A DNA stretch of 32,980 bases, taken from the NCBI RefSeq assembly GCF_938010505.1, contig NZ_CALLVP010000099.1:1-32980 (forward strand). Direction: 5' to 3'. Below the pieces are notes generated by a model that saw only the letters and a list, made by a program, of their open reading frames with translations, did no database searches and had not been told where the DNA came from. The position numbers and the translations under genes are program-made. Positions 25,263 through 32,571 of this stretch are shown piece after piece (within the stretch, counting starts at the first letter, position 1; each line of letters begins with the position of its first letter). The DNA is from an uncultured Veillonella sp. Its GTDB lineage: Bacteria > Bacillota > Negativicutes > Veillonellales > Veillonellaceae.

Positions 25263-25490
25263 ATGATAGAATTAATTTCATTAATTGCGAAATCATTAGT
25301 GAAGCAGCCTGATGCCGTTTCTGTTACCATGGTCCAAAAGGGGAATGTTGAAGTTTACGAACTTCATGTAGCCCCAGAGGATATGGGCAAAGTCATCGGA
25401 AAGCAAGGTAGAATTGCAAAAGCGATTCGATCTGTGGTGAAAGCGGCGGCTATTAAAGAGAACAAAAAGATATCTGTTGATATTGTCTAA
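25263..25490 (+). CDS. khpA: KH-domain RNA-binding protein KhpA (YlqC)
   Basis: This 75-residue protein is essentially one KH domain, with the GxxG loop in GKVIGKQGRIAKAIR and the N-terminal IELISLIAKSLVKQPDAV typical of YlqC/KhpA. In streptococci KhpA works with KhpB (Jag) on RNA and cell elongation. A GTG three bases earlier (25260) is an alternative start; AGAGAGG lies nine bases before the ATG. The position between rpsP and rimM is conserved in Firmicutes. Confidence 0.94.
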   Translation: MIELISLIAKSLVKQPDAVSVTMVQKGNVEVYELHVAPEDMGKVIGKQGRIAKAIRSVVKAAAIKENKKISVDIV

Positions 25491-25504
25491 AAGGGAGTAT
25501 TCCA

Positions 25505-25912
25505 ATGGAAGAAATGACATTACGTGTCCCTGTAGCAGTAAAAGCAAAAGTAACAGACGACTTGAAAGCGAAAATTGTATCCGATCTTGAAACTCGCCTT
25601 GATATGGTAAATAAAGATTTGGAAGCAATTGAGTTTCAAGCCCAACGTATTTTGGCTGATGCAGCTAAAGTTGATGCAACAAGTCTTACCGCTATTCGTC
25701 AACAAATCGACGAAGAGAAAAATAAACGCTTGGCTTTCAAAGAAGAAGTAACAGCTAAATTGAAAGAGGCTCAAAGTTTGTCTTTGGGAACTGAAATTCC
25801 GCAAGGCACATTAGAGCAAACAGTTACCGTTAAAATTGGGGATGATTTGGATGCCTTGATGGGCACTGAAATCCTATTAGAAGACGGTAAAATCGTTGCG
25901 TTTCGTCAATAA
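25505..25912 (+). CDS. ylqD: YlqD-family protein
   Basis: This 135-residue protein matches YlqD by position between khpA and rimM and by layout. An N-terminal strand region (MTLRVPVAVKAKVTDDLK) leads into a charged coiled-coil helix (residues about 25-90), then a short beta-rich C-terminal domain (VTVKIGDDLDALMGTEILLE). No function is established. It has AAAAGGGAG seven bases before the start. Its stop overlaps the rimM start by one base (TAATG). Confidence 0.85.
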   Translation: MEEMTLRVPVAVKAKVTDDLKAKIVSDLETRLDMVNKDLEAIEFQAQRILADAAKVDATSLTAIRQQIDEEKNKRLAFKEEVTAKLKEAQSLSLGTEIPQGTLEQTVTVKIGDDLDALMGTEILLEDGKIVAFRQ

Positions 25913-26409
25913 TGAAGCATAACGATTTCATCACAATAGGTGTTATCATCGCCCCGCACGGCGTGCGGGGTGATCTTCGTATTATGCCACAAACCGATTT
26001 TCCAGAACGGTTTATGCATATGGATGCCTGTTACATCGATGGTAAAGAATACCACGTTGCATCCGCACGATTTCACAAGCAATTTGTTTTAGCATCTTTT
26101 AAGGAAATTCCTGATCGCAATACGGCTGAACTATTCAGTAAGAAAGCAATTCAAGTTCGTCGTGAAGATTTAGTAGAGTTGCCAGAAGGTCGCTATTACA
26201 TCTTTGATATCATTGGTCTTGAGGTACAAGATACTAAAGGTAACGTCCTTGGCACGGTTACTGATGTATTACAGCCTGGAGCTAATGATGTATATGTGGT
26301 TTCCAAAGATGGGGAACCTGATCAATTATTTGCAGCCATTGAAGAGGTCGTTAAAGACATCGATGTGGAAAATAAATTGATGATCGTAGATCCGCCTGAA
26401 TGGATATAG
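25912..26409 (+). CDS. rimM: Ribosome maturation factor RimM
   Basis: The 165-residue protein has the N-terminal RimM barrel (TIGVIIAPHGVRGDLRI) and the C-terminal PRC-barrel (GRYYIFDIIGLEVQDTKGN, then PGANDVYVV). It assists maturation of the 30S head and binds S19. Length is normal. It is translationally coupled to ylqD; trmD follows after 114 bases that show only weak promoter-like elements and no terminator. Confidence 0.95.
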   Translation: MKHNDFITIGVIIAPHGVRGDLRIMPQTDFPERFMHMDACYIDGKEYHVASARFHKQFVLASFKEIPDRNTAELFSKKAIQVRREDLVELPEGRYYIFDIIGLEVQDTKGNVLGTVTDVLQPGANDVYVVSKDGEPDQLFAAIEEVVKDIDVENKLMIVDPPEWI

Positions 26410-26523
26410 TCCGTTGGGCGGTTTTGCTTTATCTAAATATAGGTATATTATGGTAAAAGTTATATAATATAGCTATATGTAGATAATGATTTAATGTAAA
26501 CTTGAATGTACAAGGGGCGGCTT

Positions 26524-27345
26524 ATGCGTATCGATATCGTATCTTTATTTCCAGAGTTTTTTGATGCTTTTTTTAGCCATTCCATCATAAAACGAGCTAT
26601 CGAGGCGGAACGTTTGACTATGGGCGTAACTAACCCTCGAGATTTTAGTCATAATAAGCATGGACAAGTAGATGATACGCCTTATGGTGGTGGGGCTGGT
26701 ATGCTCATGATGGCGCCGCCAATTTTTGAGGCTGTAGAATCTGTTATTTCTCGATATGATAATGATATTAATGCGACCTATGCTATGGATAGTGCAGATA
26801 TATGCGATGAAATGAGCCTTATTGGTAATCCTAGTGAAAGCATACGACGCCGCATTATCTTTATGGGGCCTACAGGTCAGCCTTTCACACAAGAGAAGGC
26901 TCGTGAATTGGCTACCTACGATCAAGTGATCCTCATTTGTGGTCACTACGAAGGTGTAGATTACCGTGTAGAGGAACATCTTGTAGACGAAACGATTTCT
27001 ATTGGTGACTATGTATTGACTGGTGGTGAGTTGCCAGCCATGGTAGTTGCTGATGCGGTAGCTCGTATGATTCCAGGTGTGTTAGGTGCAGCTAGCGGAG
27101 CACAAGAGGACTCTTTTTATCAGCCTCTTTTAGAATGCCCTCAATATACAAAGCCACCAGAATTTAGAGGCTGGATTGTACCGGAGGTATTGCGTAGTGG
27201 TCATCATAAAAATATTGCCGCATGGCGTCAAAAGGAAGCGTTAAAACGAACACGATTATTAAGGCCTGATTTATTGGAACGGTCATTAACAAAAGAGGAA
27301 GTTAAACTGTTAAAAGAAATTGTTGCAGAAGAGTCTAGGCTATGA
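26524..27345 (+). CDS. trmD: tRNA (guanine-N1)-methyltransferase TrmD with an internal insertion
   Basis: This SPOUT methyltransferase makes m1G37 in tRNAs, preventing frameshifting. It begins MRIDIVSLFPEFF and has DTPYGGGAGMLMM, the knot motifs CGHYEGVDYRV and SIGDYVLTGGELPAM, and C-terminal SGHHKNIAAWR. At 273 residues it is longer than most (about 245-255). The extra lies at residues about 78-108, where the usual short link before the IIFMGPTG strand has an acidic run with YDNDINATYAMDSADICDEM. I start at 26524 because of the family N-terminus and the AAGGGGCGG upstream, though ATG 26506 is in frame. The stop overlaps the next gene (ATGA). Confidence 0.95.
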   Translation: MRIDIVSLFPEFFDAFFSHSIIKRAIEAERLTMGVTNPRDFSHNKHGQVDDTPYGGGAGMLMMAPPIFEAVESVISRYDNDINATYAMDSADICDEMSLIGNPSESIRRRIIFMGPTGQPFTQEKARELATYDQVILICGHYEGVDYRVEEHLVDETISIGDYVLTGGELPAMVVADAVARMIPGVLGAASGAQEDSFYQPLLECPQYTKPPEFRGWIVPEVLRSGHHKNIAAWRQKEALKRTRLLRPDLLERSLTKEEVKLLKEIVAEESRL

Positions 27346-28388
27346 AATTTAAGTGTTATGATGTTGTAGAGATTCAGGGAAAACGATATGTAGTCGGGGA
27401 GGTCATTTCTTATCAAGAGTTTATCGTTGATAAAATAATACGTTATGATCTTAATGATGAAAATTATAAAAAAGAACTAGGTGTTTCCAAAGGAGCTCAG
27501 TCTTGGACCGAATATGGTCTTATGCCCGTTAATGGGACGGATAAAAAATGGCTTACCATTGTAAACGGTGAAAAAGAATATTGCACTTTTTCTGAAACAG
27601 TTTTACGTTCAACCCCTCCTGCAGGATATAGACTACATGATAAAGGTATAGAACGTGTCGTAGCTGTGGAGGGGCAATCGAAGGCTAGAAGTAGTGACGA
27701 AGCAGATTATAAAGAATATAGATCAATTAAAAAGGATAAAACCTATGTATTCTTTATTGAGGACTGGCATGGTGGTTTGACGGATCAGGCTCAAGGTGAG
27801 CGGATTCGTTTGTCTGATGTACATCGACGGCGAGATCAGGATGCTCAAGCAGCGAGTAAAAAGATTCGTAATGCAGCTCGCAGAAAAGAATGGACACGAT
27901 TGGGTCTGAGTTGGGGAATCATTTTATTCTTTTTGGGGTATTTGTTTATAGGAGATATGTCTTGGCATGAATTGCGTGATGAAGTAGGATTCCCATATAC
28001 CATGGAAGAGCGCATTAAAGATTCCTATTATTATGAACCGCAAGGTACAAAAGACGGTTTGATGGTATATACGTCAAAGCAAGATCCAAATGCAACGGCT
28101 ATCGATCTTATCGATGCTGTGTATGGCAAGGTTTATACCATTAAACAAGATACTAAATCCCCTGAGCAGTGGATTGTCATTTATACGACTAAAGATGTAT
28201 CTGTTATTAGTGTGGTTAATGGCACTACGTATGTTGAAGTGGGGCAATTAAAAAACTTGTCAGATTCGGAGGATAGACGTATAGCGACTATTAGAAATGA
28301 CAGTGAAATATTGTTACGATATGCGTATATGGTGGAGTTAAAGAATAAGCAGGGGCGTAAGACGTTATCAAATATAATAAAAGATTGA
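27342..28388 (+). CDS. DUF4178-like single-pass membrane protein, copy 1 (A1)
   Basis: This 348-residue protein starts inside the trmD stop codon (ATGA), so its translation is coupled to trmD. The N-terminal 170 residues resemble DUF4178: CYDVVEIQGKRYVVGEV, then WTEYGLMPVNGTDKKWLTIV, a W-x-E-Y...WL pattern I recognise by eye. One membrane helix lies at residues about 187-204, followed by a C-terminal domain (VYTSKQDPNATAIDLIDAVY). There is no signal peptide, so the N-terminal domain is probably cytoplasmic. The gene at 30430 is a paralog along its whole length. DUF4178 proteins are known to co-occur with DUF350 and polyamine-enzyme-like genes; their function is unknown. Confidence 0.75.
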   Translation: MKFKCYDVVEIQGKRYVVGEVISYQEFIVDKIIRYDLNDENYKKELGVSKGAQSWTEYGLMPVNGTDKKWLTIVNGEKEYCTFSETVLRSTPPAGYRLHDKGIERVVAVEGQSKARSSDEADYKEYRSIKKDKTYVFFIEDWHGGLTDQAQGERIRLSDVHRRRDQDAQAASKKIRNAARRKEWTRLGLSWGIILFFLGYLFIGDMSWHELRDEVGFPYTMEERIKDSYYYEPQGTKDGLMVYTSKQDPNATAIDLIDAVYGKVYTIKQDTKSPEQWIVIYTTKDVSVISVVNGTTYVEVGQLKNLSDSEDRRIATIRNDSEILLRYAYMVELKNKQGRKTLSNIIKD

Positions 28389-28395
28389 TATAGTA

Positions 28396-28417
28396 TTGAT
28401 TTCAGTTACGAAATCAA
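28396..28417. repeat. Perfect 8-base inverted repeat between A1 and B1
   Basis: TTGATTTC (28396-28403) and GAAATCAA (28410-28417) flank AGTTAC. No T-run follows, so it is not a normal terminator. It may be an operator or an mRNA hairpin just before the B1 ribosome-binding site (GAAGGA, 28420-28425). Confidence 0.6.
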
Positions 28418-28432
28418 ACGAAGGAATATTAT

Positions 28433-29005
28433 ATGTATGAACCAAGTAAGAATACTGTTTACATAGCCATAGCCTTTACATCTATAGCAGCTCTAGCAGG
28501 TGCTTATTCGTATTGGGACGATGTTAGCTATGCTCTATGTGATGTGGTCAAACCAGAATTAAATAATGGTGAAGTACGGCTCGTTGATGATGAAGGTAAA
28601 AGCTATACCTTGATTAATCACGGTGATGGAAAAGAAACTGCGCTCTATGATGATGCAGAAAAATCTGTTACCTTTCATCGTGATGAGAAAGGCAATATTA
28701 TATGGGATGCAGGCTTAGCCAGTTTGATTCCAACTTTGGCGGTAGGTTACTATGCGTTTCATGGCTTTTCAGCTCCAACGGCATATATGGATGCACCCAG
28801 TATGACCTATCGTGCTACATCGCCACTTACACCTTTTGATGTAAATACAGGCGCTAGTAAATCTAATAGTGCAAGAGTAGCTAGAACTATTAATGAAATG
28901 ACTAGAAATCGTTACCATACTAAAACGAGTAATCGAGCACATAGAATTGGTGAAAAGTATGGCTTTGGCAGTGTAGGGGCTCGAACTTCGAGCGGTGCCT
29001 CTTAA
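28433..29005 (+). CDS. Small membrane protein with Gly-Phe-Gly tail, copy 1 (B1); distant YgiB/YjfM-like
   Basis: I do not firmly recognise this 190-residue protein. An N-terminal hydrophobic segment (residues about 8-27) is followed by a conserved DDVSYALCD with a single Cys, a beta-rich stretch (GEVRLVDDEGKSYTLINHG), a second hydrophobic segment (about 90-107, ending GYYAFHGF) and a Ser/Thr/Asn-rich linker. The tail contains GFGSVGAR and Ser residues. E. coli YgiB and YjfM (DUF1190) also combine an N-terminal hydrophobic segment, an AGYxxG-type helix and a GGFG-containing Ser-rich C-terminus beside a GSPS-like ligase gene, so B1 may be their counterpart. The copy at 31954 is closely related. 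The ligase gene follows after 14 bases. Confidence 0.65.
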   Translation: MYEPSKNTVYIAIAFTSIAALAGAYSYWDDVSYALCDVVKPELNNGEVRLVDDEGKSYTLINHGDGKETALYDDAEKSVTFHRDEKGNIIWDAGLASLIPTLAVGYYAFHGFSAPTAYMDAPSMTYRATSPLTPFDVNTGASKSNSARVARTINEMTRNRYHTKTSNRAHRIGEKYGFGSVGARTSSGAS

Positions 29006-29019
29006 TGAAAGGATGAACA

Positions 29020-30327
29020 ATGAAATCCTATATTGATGAGCTTGATAGAAAGATATTTAATTTCGTGGAATATGAAGGGTATGATGATCGGTATCCTTCC
29101 TTGTCTATGCAAGCCTTTTCATCCGACTTTTACGATGAAATTCGCCATGCTTCACGTAGATTATTTCAAATATTTTGTAAAGCTGCAAAAGTATTTCAAA
29201 TGGCACCAGATGACTTTGCTCGAAATATGGATATGCCAGACAATTTAATTCCTTATTTACATAAGTCGAATGCCTTAGGGTTGCCGACGTGGTTATCACG
29301 CTTTGATTTTGTTCTCGATGTAAATGGCAATTTGCGGATGGTAGAACTTAATGCAGATACGCCATGTTTTCTTATTGAAAGCTATTATGCCAATGAAGTT
29401 GCAGCTAACTATGTAGGACGAAAACATCCTAATATAGAATGCCGAAAAGAATTACATACATTTTTAACGCGCATGTATGATGCTGTTTTATCTGCTAAGT
29501 ATGGTAGAAATCAATATGAATCTATGCGGGCAAATAGAGAGAGCCTACCTAAGGATCCCTTTGTATTCTCTTGTTTTCATGATTATTTTGAAGACTACGG
29601 TACAACACAATTCCTTATGAAGGAATTAAAAAAAGCCTGTCCTGAGGCAGACATGCGATTCATATCCTTTTATGATATGAAGATTGATGATGAGGGCGTT
29701 CCTTTAGAAGATGGTAGTCATGCGACTCTATTGTATCGATTGCATCCTATGGAACTTTTAATTGATGAACAAACACCAGATAATGAACCTTTGGGTGAGA
29801 TGTTTTTAGATCTTTACGAGGAGAATAGATTTGATCTTTTTAATCCGCCAGAGGCAATTATTTTACAAAACAAATCCTTTATGTCCTTAGTATATGCATT
29901 GTATTTAACAGATCAATTTTTTACGAAACCTGATCGAGATATCATCGAGCGTTATTTGGCACCATCCTATTTTGAAAATGATTTTTCCTCTCTTGATGAT
30001 GGCCTTTATATTCAAAAGGAGATTTGGGGCCGTGAAGGACGACATGTACAAGTTGTTCAAAAGCATGGTGATACATCTGAGCTTTACATGGAAAAGCTAG
30101 TTGATAACTATGACGATATCATTTGTCGTGATAGTAAAAAGGTTATGTATCAAGATTTTATACAGCAGAAACGTTTTACTCATACAGTGGATTGTGGAGT
30201 GAAAGATGGATTTTTAACCTTATCCTGTTTTATGCTTGGTGATCAAGCTTCCGCGGTAGGATGCCGTTTTTCTCCGGAAGAGATAGCTGGTACAGAAGCA
30301 TACTTTGTACCATTATTAATAGAGTAA
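29020..30327 (+). CDS. Glutathionylspermidine synthase-like ATP-grasp ligase (YgiC/YjfC type, no amidase domain)
   Basis: This 435-residue protein matches the synthase half of glutathionylspermidine synthase. SRFDFVLDVNGNLRMVELNA leads into DTP, with E109, N111 and D113 as likely Mg/ATP or substrate residues. The ATP-grasp glycine loop is IWGREG (336-340), and the end has SCFMLGDQASAVGCRFS then FVPLLIE. The family joins an amine to a carboxylate through an acyl phosphate. The N-terminal amidase of bifunctional E. coli Gsp is absent, as in YgiC and YjfC, whose substrates are not established. The usual KPI before GREG is altered to KEI here, and the usual SGIGxR near the end is SAVGCR. No signal peptide: cytoplasmic. 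It lies between B1 and A2. Confidence 0.85.
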   Translation: MKSYIDELDRKIFNFVEYEGYDDRYPSLSMQAFSSDFYDEIRHASRRLFQIFCKAAKVFQMAPDDFARNMDMPDNLIPYLHKSNALGLPTWLSRFDFVLDVNGNLRMVELNADTPCFLIESYYANEVAANYVGRKHPNIECRKELHTFLTRMYDAVLSAKYGRNQYESMRANRESLPKDPFVFSCFHDYFEDYGTTQFLMKELKKACPEADMRFISFYDMKIDDEGVPLEDGSHATLLYRLHPMELLIDEQTPDNEPLGEMFLDLYEENRFDLFNPPEAIILQNKSFMSLVYALYLTDQFFTKPDRDIIERYLAPSYFENDFSSLDDGLYIQKEIWGREGRHVQVVQKHGDTSELYMEKLVDNYDDIICRDSKKVMYQDFIQQKRFTHTVDCGVKDGFLTLSCFMLGDQASAVGCRFSPEEIAGTEAYFVPLLIE

Positions 30328-30429
30328 GCGAAATACTATGAAATTTGTGACCATATAGTATGGGCAAACGAATGATAATAGGTGTATTTAGCAGCAGTCG
30401 TGCTTATGTCTACTTTAGCGAGGGTGTGT
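30328..30429 (+). other. Intergenic gap between the ligase gene and A2
   Basis: These 102 bases hold no convincing gene or terminator. A short abortive frame (ATGAAATTT at 30338-30346, stop after six codons) repeats the first nine bases of A1 exactly. The A2 ribosome-binding site GAGGG is at 30420-30424. Confidence 0.5.
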
Positions 30430-31500
30430 ATGGAATTTAATTGTTATGATGTCTTAGAGGTTCATGGCAGCCGTTATGTAATCACTGAGAAAATTAAATA
30501 TATAGAGATTATTCCAAAAGCAGATAAGGAACAATCCTATAGGGGCCAGCCGTCTATGACAAAATCACCAGGTGATTATTGGCATGAATATGGACTAGAG
30601 GCTGTTGAGGGAATCGATAAAATATGGTTAACCATTGAGTACAATGATAATGAATGGTGTACCGTATCTAGAACATCCTTTCATACACGGCCGGAGAAAG
30701 ATTTTACATTACATCAAATCGGCTTAGAAAAGGTTGTCGATGTGGATGGTGAAAGTGGTGCCTCCGTAGGGGACCGCGCAGGATATAGAGAATATCAGCT
30801 ACCTTGTGAAGGTGGTGCTAGTGTATTCTTTGAAGAAGAGTGGTTTGAAGGTAAAAAAATGTTTGCCGAAGGATCACGAGTACCCTTGGTGAACATTCGT
30901 CTTTGTAATGATGCAGCCGCTCAAGCTATTAAGCAAAAGATGCGTAACAAATCAATGAAAAAGAGGTTTGGATCTATTGCTGTTGGTGTGGGGTATGGTG
31001 TACTATTTTTACTATTTCTATTTTGGTCGGACAATGATTTGTCTTGGCATAGTATACGCGCTATGTTTGGAGTGCCTTACACGGCAAAAGAACATATGCA
31101 TGACACATCTGCATATTATACAAAAACAGATTCGGATAGCGACTATGTATACACGTCTACACTGGATCCTGTTAGTACCGCATTAGACTTGATTGATTCT
31201 GTGAATGGTGATATTAAGAATGAGCGGGATAACTTAGAAGAGGGACATGAAGTTATTGTATTTTATTCTGGGGACTTGGTGTATCTCATCACTAATACGG
31301 ATGGACAAACTAGGGTTAAGGTATGTGAACAATCAAAATTAACACAAGAGGATTGGAAAATTATTGATCGTACATTAATCAGCTCTCATATACTCGATAA
31401 CTATGCGACCATGGTTCGACTAGGGGATAATACGGGACGCGAACGATTGTATCCTACCAGCAACTCTAACAACACATCCAATACAAAATTATATTATTAG
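30430..31500 (+). CDS. DUF4178-like single-pass membrane protein, copy 2 (A2)
   Basis: This 356-residue protein is a full-length paralog of A1: MEFNCYDVLEVHGSRYVI against MKFKCYDVVEIQGKRYVV, WHEYGLEAVEGIDKIWLTI against WTEYGLMPVNGTDKKWLTI, then LSWHSIRAMFGVPYTAKE and VYTSTLDPVSTALDLIDSV after the membrane helix (residues about 182-199). It extends further at the C-terminus with an Asn/Ser-rich run. I start at ATG 30430, with GAGGG five bases upstream and the same N-terminus as A1; the longer frame from 30382 adds 16 residues that A1 lacks. The DUF350 gene follows after 10 bases. Function unknown. Confidence 0.75.
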   Translation: MEFNCYDVLEVHGSRYVITEKIKYIEIIPKADKEQSYRGQPSMTKSPGDYWHEYGLEAVEGIDKIWLTIEYNDNEWCTVSRTSFHTRPEKDFTLHQIGLEKVVDVDGESGASVGDRAGYREYQLPCEGGASVFFEEEWFEGKKMFAEGSRVPLVNIRLCNDAAAQAIKQKMRNKSMKKRFGSIAVGVGYGVLFLLFLFWSDNDLSWHSIRAMFGVPYTAKEHMHDTSAYYTKTDSDSDYVYTSTLDPVSTALDLIDSVNGDIKNERDNLEEGHEVIVFYSGDLVYLITNTDGQTRVKVCEQSKLTQEDWKIIDRTLISSHILDNYATMVRLGDNTGRERLYPTSNSNNTSNTKLYY

Positions 31501-31510
31501 GAGGCTTATT

Positions 31511-31942
31511 ATGATTTATATACCAGATGTATTATTGACAATTTTTTATGCTTGTTTTGGCATTATGCTGATGTTGACAGCGAACACGGTTATCGATTTC
31601 TTTGTGCCTGGAAAATTTAGTGAAGAAATTAAGCGTGGTAATTGTGCTGTGGCGTGGCTTTCAGCGGGATCATTTATCGGTATCGGTGAAATTTTGCGCG
31701 CTGTTATTATGTCACCAGCCGTGACTACGGCTGATACGTCCCTGTTACATGGCATTGTAGCCAGTGTTGTATACGCTGTGCTAGGTATTATACTATTTGT
31801 AACGGGCTATATGTTTATCAATATTTGGCATCGTAAATATAAATTATCCGAAGAAATTATGCGTGGTAATACAGCGGCTGGTATTCTTGTATTTGGCATT
31901 TTCGTTGGTCTTGCTCTTGTTATTAGCGGTGCTGTGCACTAA
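31511..31942 (+). CDS. DUF350 (YjfL-family) four-helix membrane protein
   Basis: The 143-residue protein has four predicted membrane helices (about 4-30, 44-66, 78-100, 121-143) arranged as two similar halves. Each half-boundary carries the DUF350 motif: FSEEIKRGNCAVAWLSAG and LSEEIMRGNTAAGILVFG. YjfL in E. coli lies in the same operon as the GSPS-like yjfC. No activity is established for the family. AGGAGG lies just upstream of the start. It sits between A2 and B2 with gaps of 10 and 11 bases, so it clearly belongs to the module. Confidence 0.88.
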   Translation: MIYIPDVLLTIFYACFGIMLMLTANTVIDFFVPGKFSEEIKRGNCAVAWLSAGSFIGIGEILRAVIMSPAVTTADTSLLHGIVASVVYAVLGIILFVTGYMFINIWHRKYKLSEEIMRGNTAAGILVFGIFVGLALVISGAVH

Positions 31943-31953
31943 GGGAGCGTTTT

Positions 31954-32514
31954 ATGTATAAGCCAAGTAAGAAAACCATATACCTTACAGGTGCTTTCGC
32001 CGCAGTTGCTGGTCTTGTAGGTGTGTATTCCTACTGGAACGATATCTCCTATGCTATGTGTGATAAGGTTTATCCAGAGGCAAATGAGGGGGAGGTTCGA
32101 TTAAAGGATAGTCAAGGTAATCGGTATTCTCTTTTAAACCATGGCGATGGAAAAGAAACCGCCTTGTATGACGATAATCGTTCAGTTACCTTTCACCGTG
32201 ATAATGGTGGAAACTTAGTGTGGGATGCTGGTTTGGCAAGTTTGTTACCAACTATTGCAGCTGGGTATTATATGTTTCATGGGTTTAATCCTCCTACGGC
32301 ACGTATGGATGGACGAACTATGACGTATCGCACGGTATCGCCATTAAAACCGTATGAACAACCTAATGAATATACGTCATCAGGATCAACTATACATGGC
32401 TATGGAGGTGGAAGAAGCTTTCGTAGTTATGAGAATAATAGAAGTAAGAAAGCATCATCTATAGGGCAAAAGTCTGGCTTTGGCAGTGCTGGTGCACGGT
32501 CTAGTGCTTCATAA
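31954..32514 (+). CDS. Small membrane protein with Gly-Phe-Gly tail, copy 2 (B2); distant YgiB/YjfM-like
   Basis: This 186-residue paralog of B1 keeps the same layout: an N-terminal hydrophobic segment, NDISYAMCD with a single Cys, NHGDGKETALYDD (identical to B1), SVTFHRD, WDAGLASL, a second hydrophobic segment ending GYYMFHGF, MTYR, and a tail with GFGSAGAR. The linker between the second hydrophobic segment and the tail differs strongly from B1 and is Gly/Ser/Asn/Arg-rich, whereas the tail is almost unchanged. AGGGAGCG precedes the start. It is the last gene of the module; the next gene starts 58 bases later. Confidence 0.65.
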   Translation: MYKPSKKTIYLTGAFAAVAGLVGVYSYWNDISYAMCDKVYPEANEGEVRLKDSQGNRYSLLNHGDGKETALYDDNRSVTFHRDNGGNLVWDAGLASLLPTIAAGYYMFHGFNPPTARMDGRTMTYRTVSPLKPYEQPNEYTSSGSTIHGYGGGRSFRSYENNRSKKASSIGQKSGFGSAGARSSAS

Positions 32515-32571
32515 TGGATGCGATGACACTATATGTTGATGGCAGTTGTTTAGAAATCAGGAGATTTAGCA

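Noticed and set aside
26410..26523. Promoter for trmD in the rimM-trmD gap
   Set aside because: TATAAT at 26463-26468 has no -35 and TTGCTT at 26424-26429 has only a 14-base spacer to TATATT, so the evidence is too weak.
27342..32514. Module as a mobile element or prophage fragment
   Set aside because: No transposase, integrase, direct repeats or terminal inverted repeats are visible, and base composition looks similar to the neighbours. Acquisition by homologous exchange or vertical descent remains possible.
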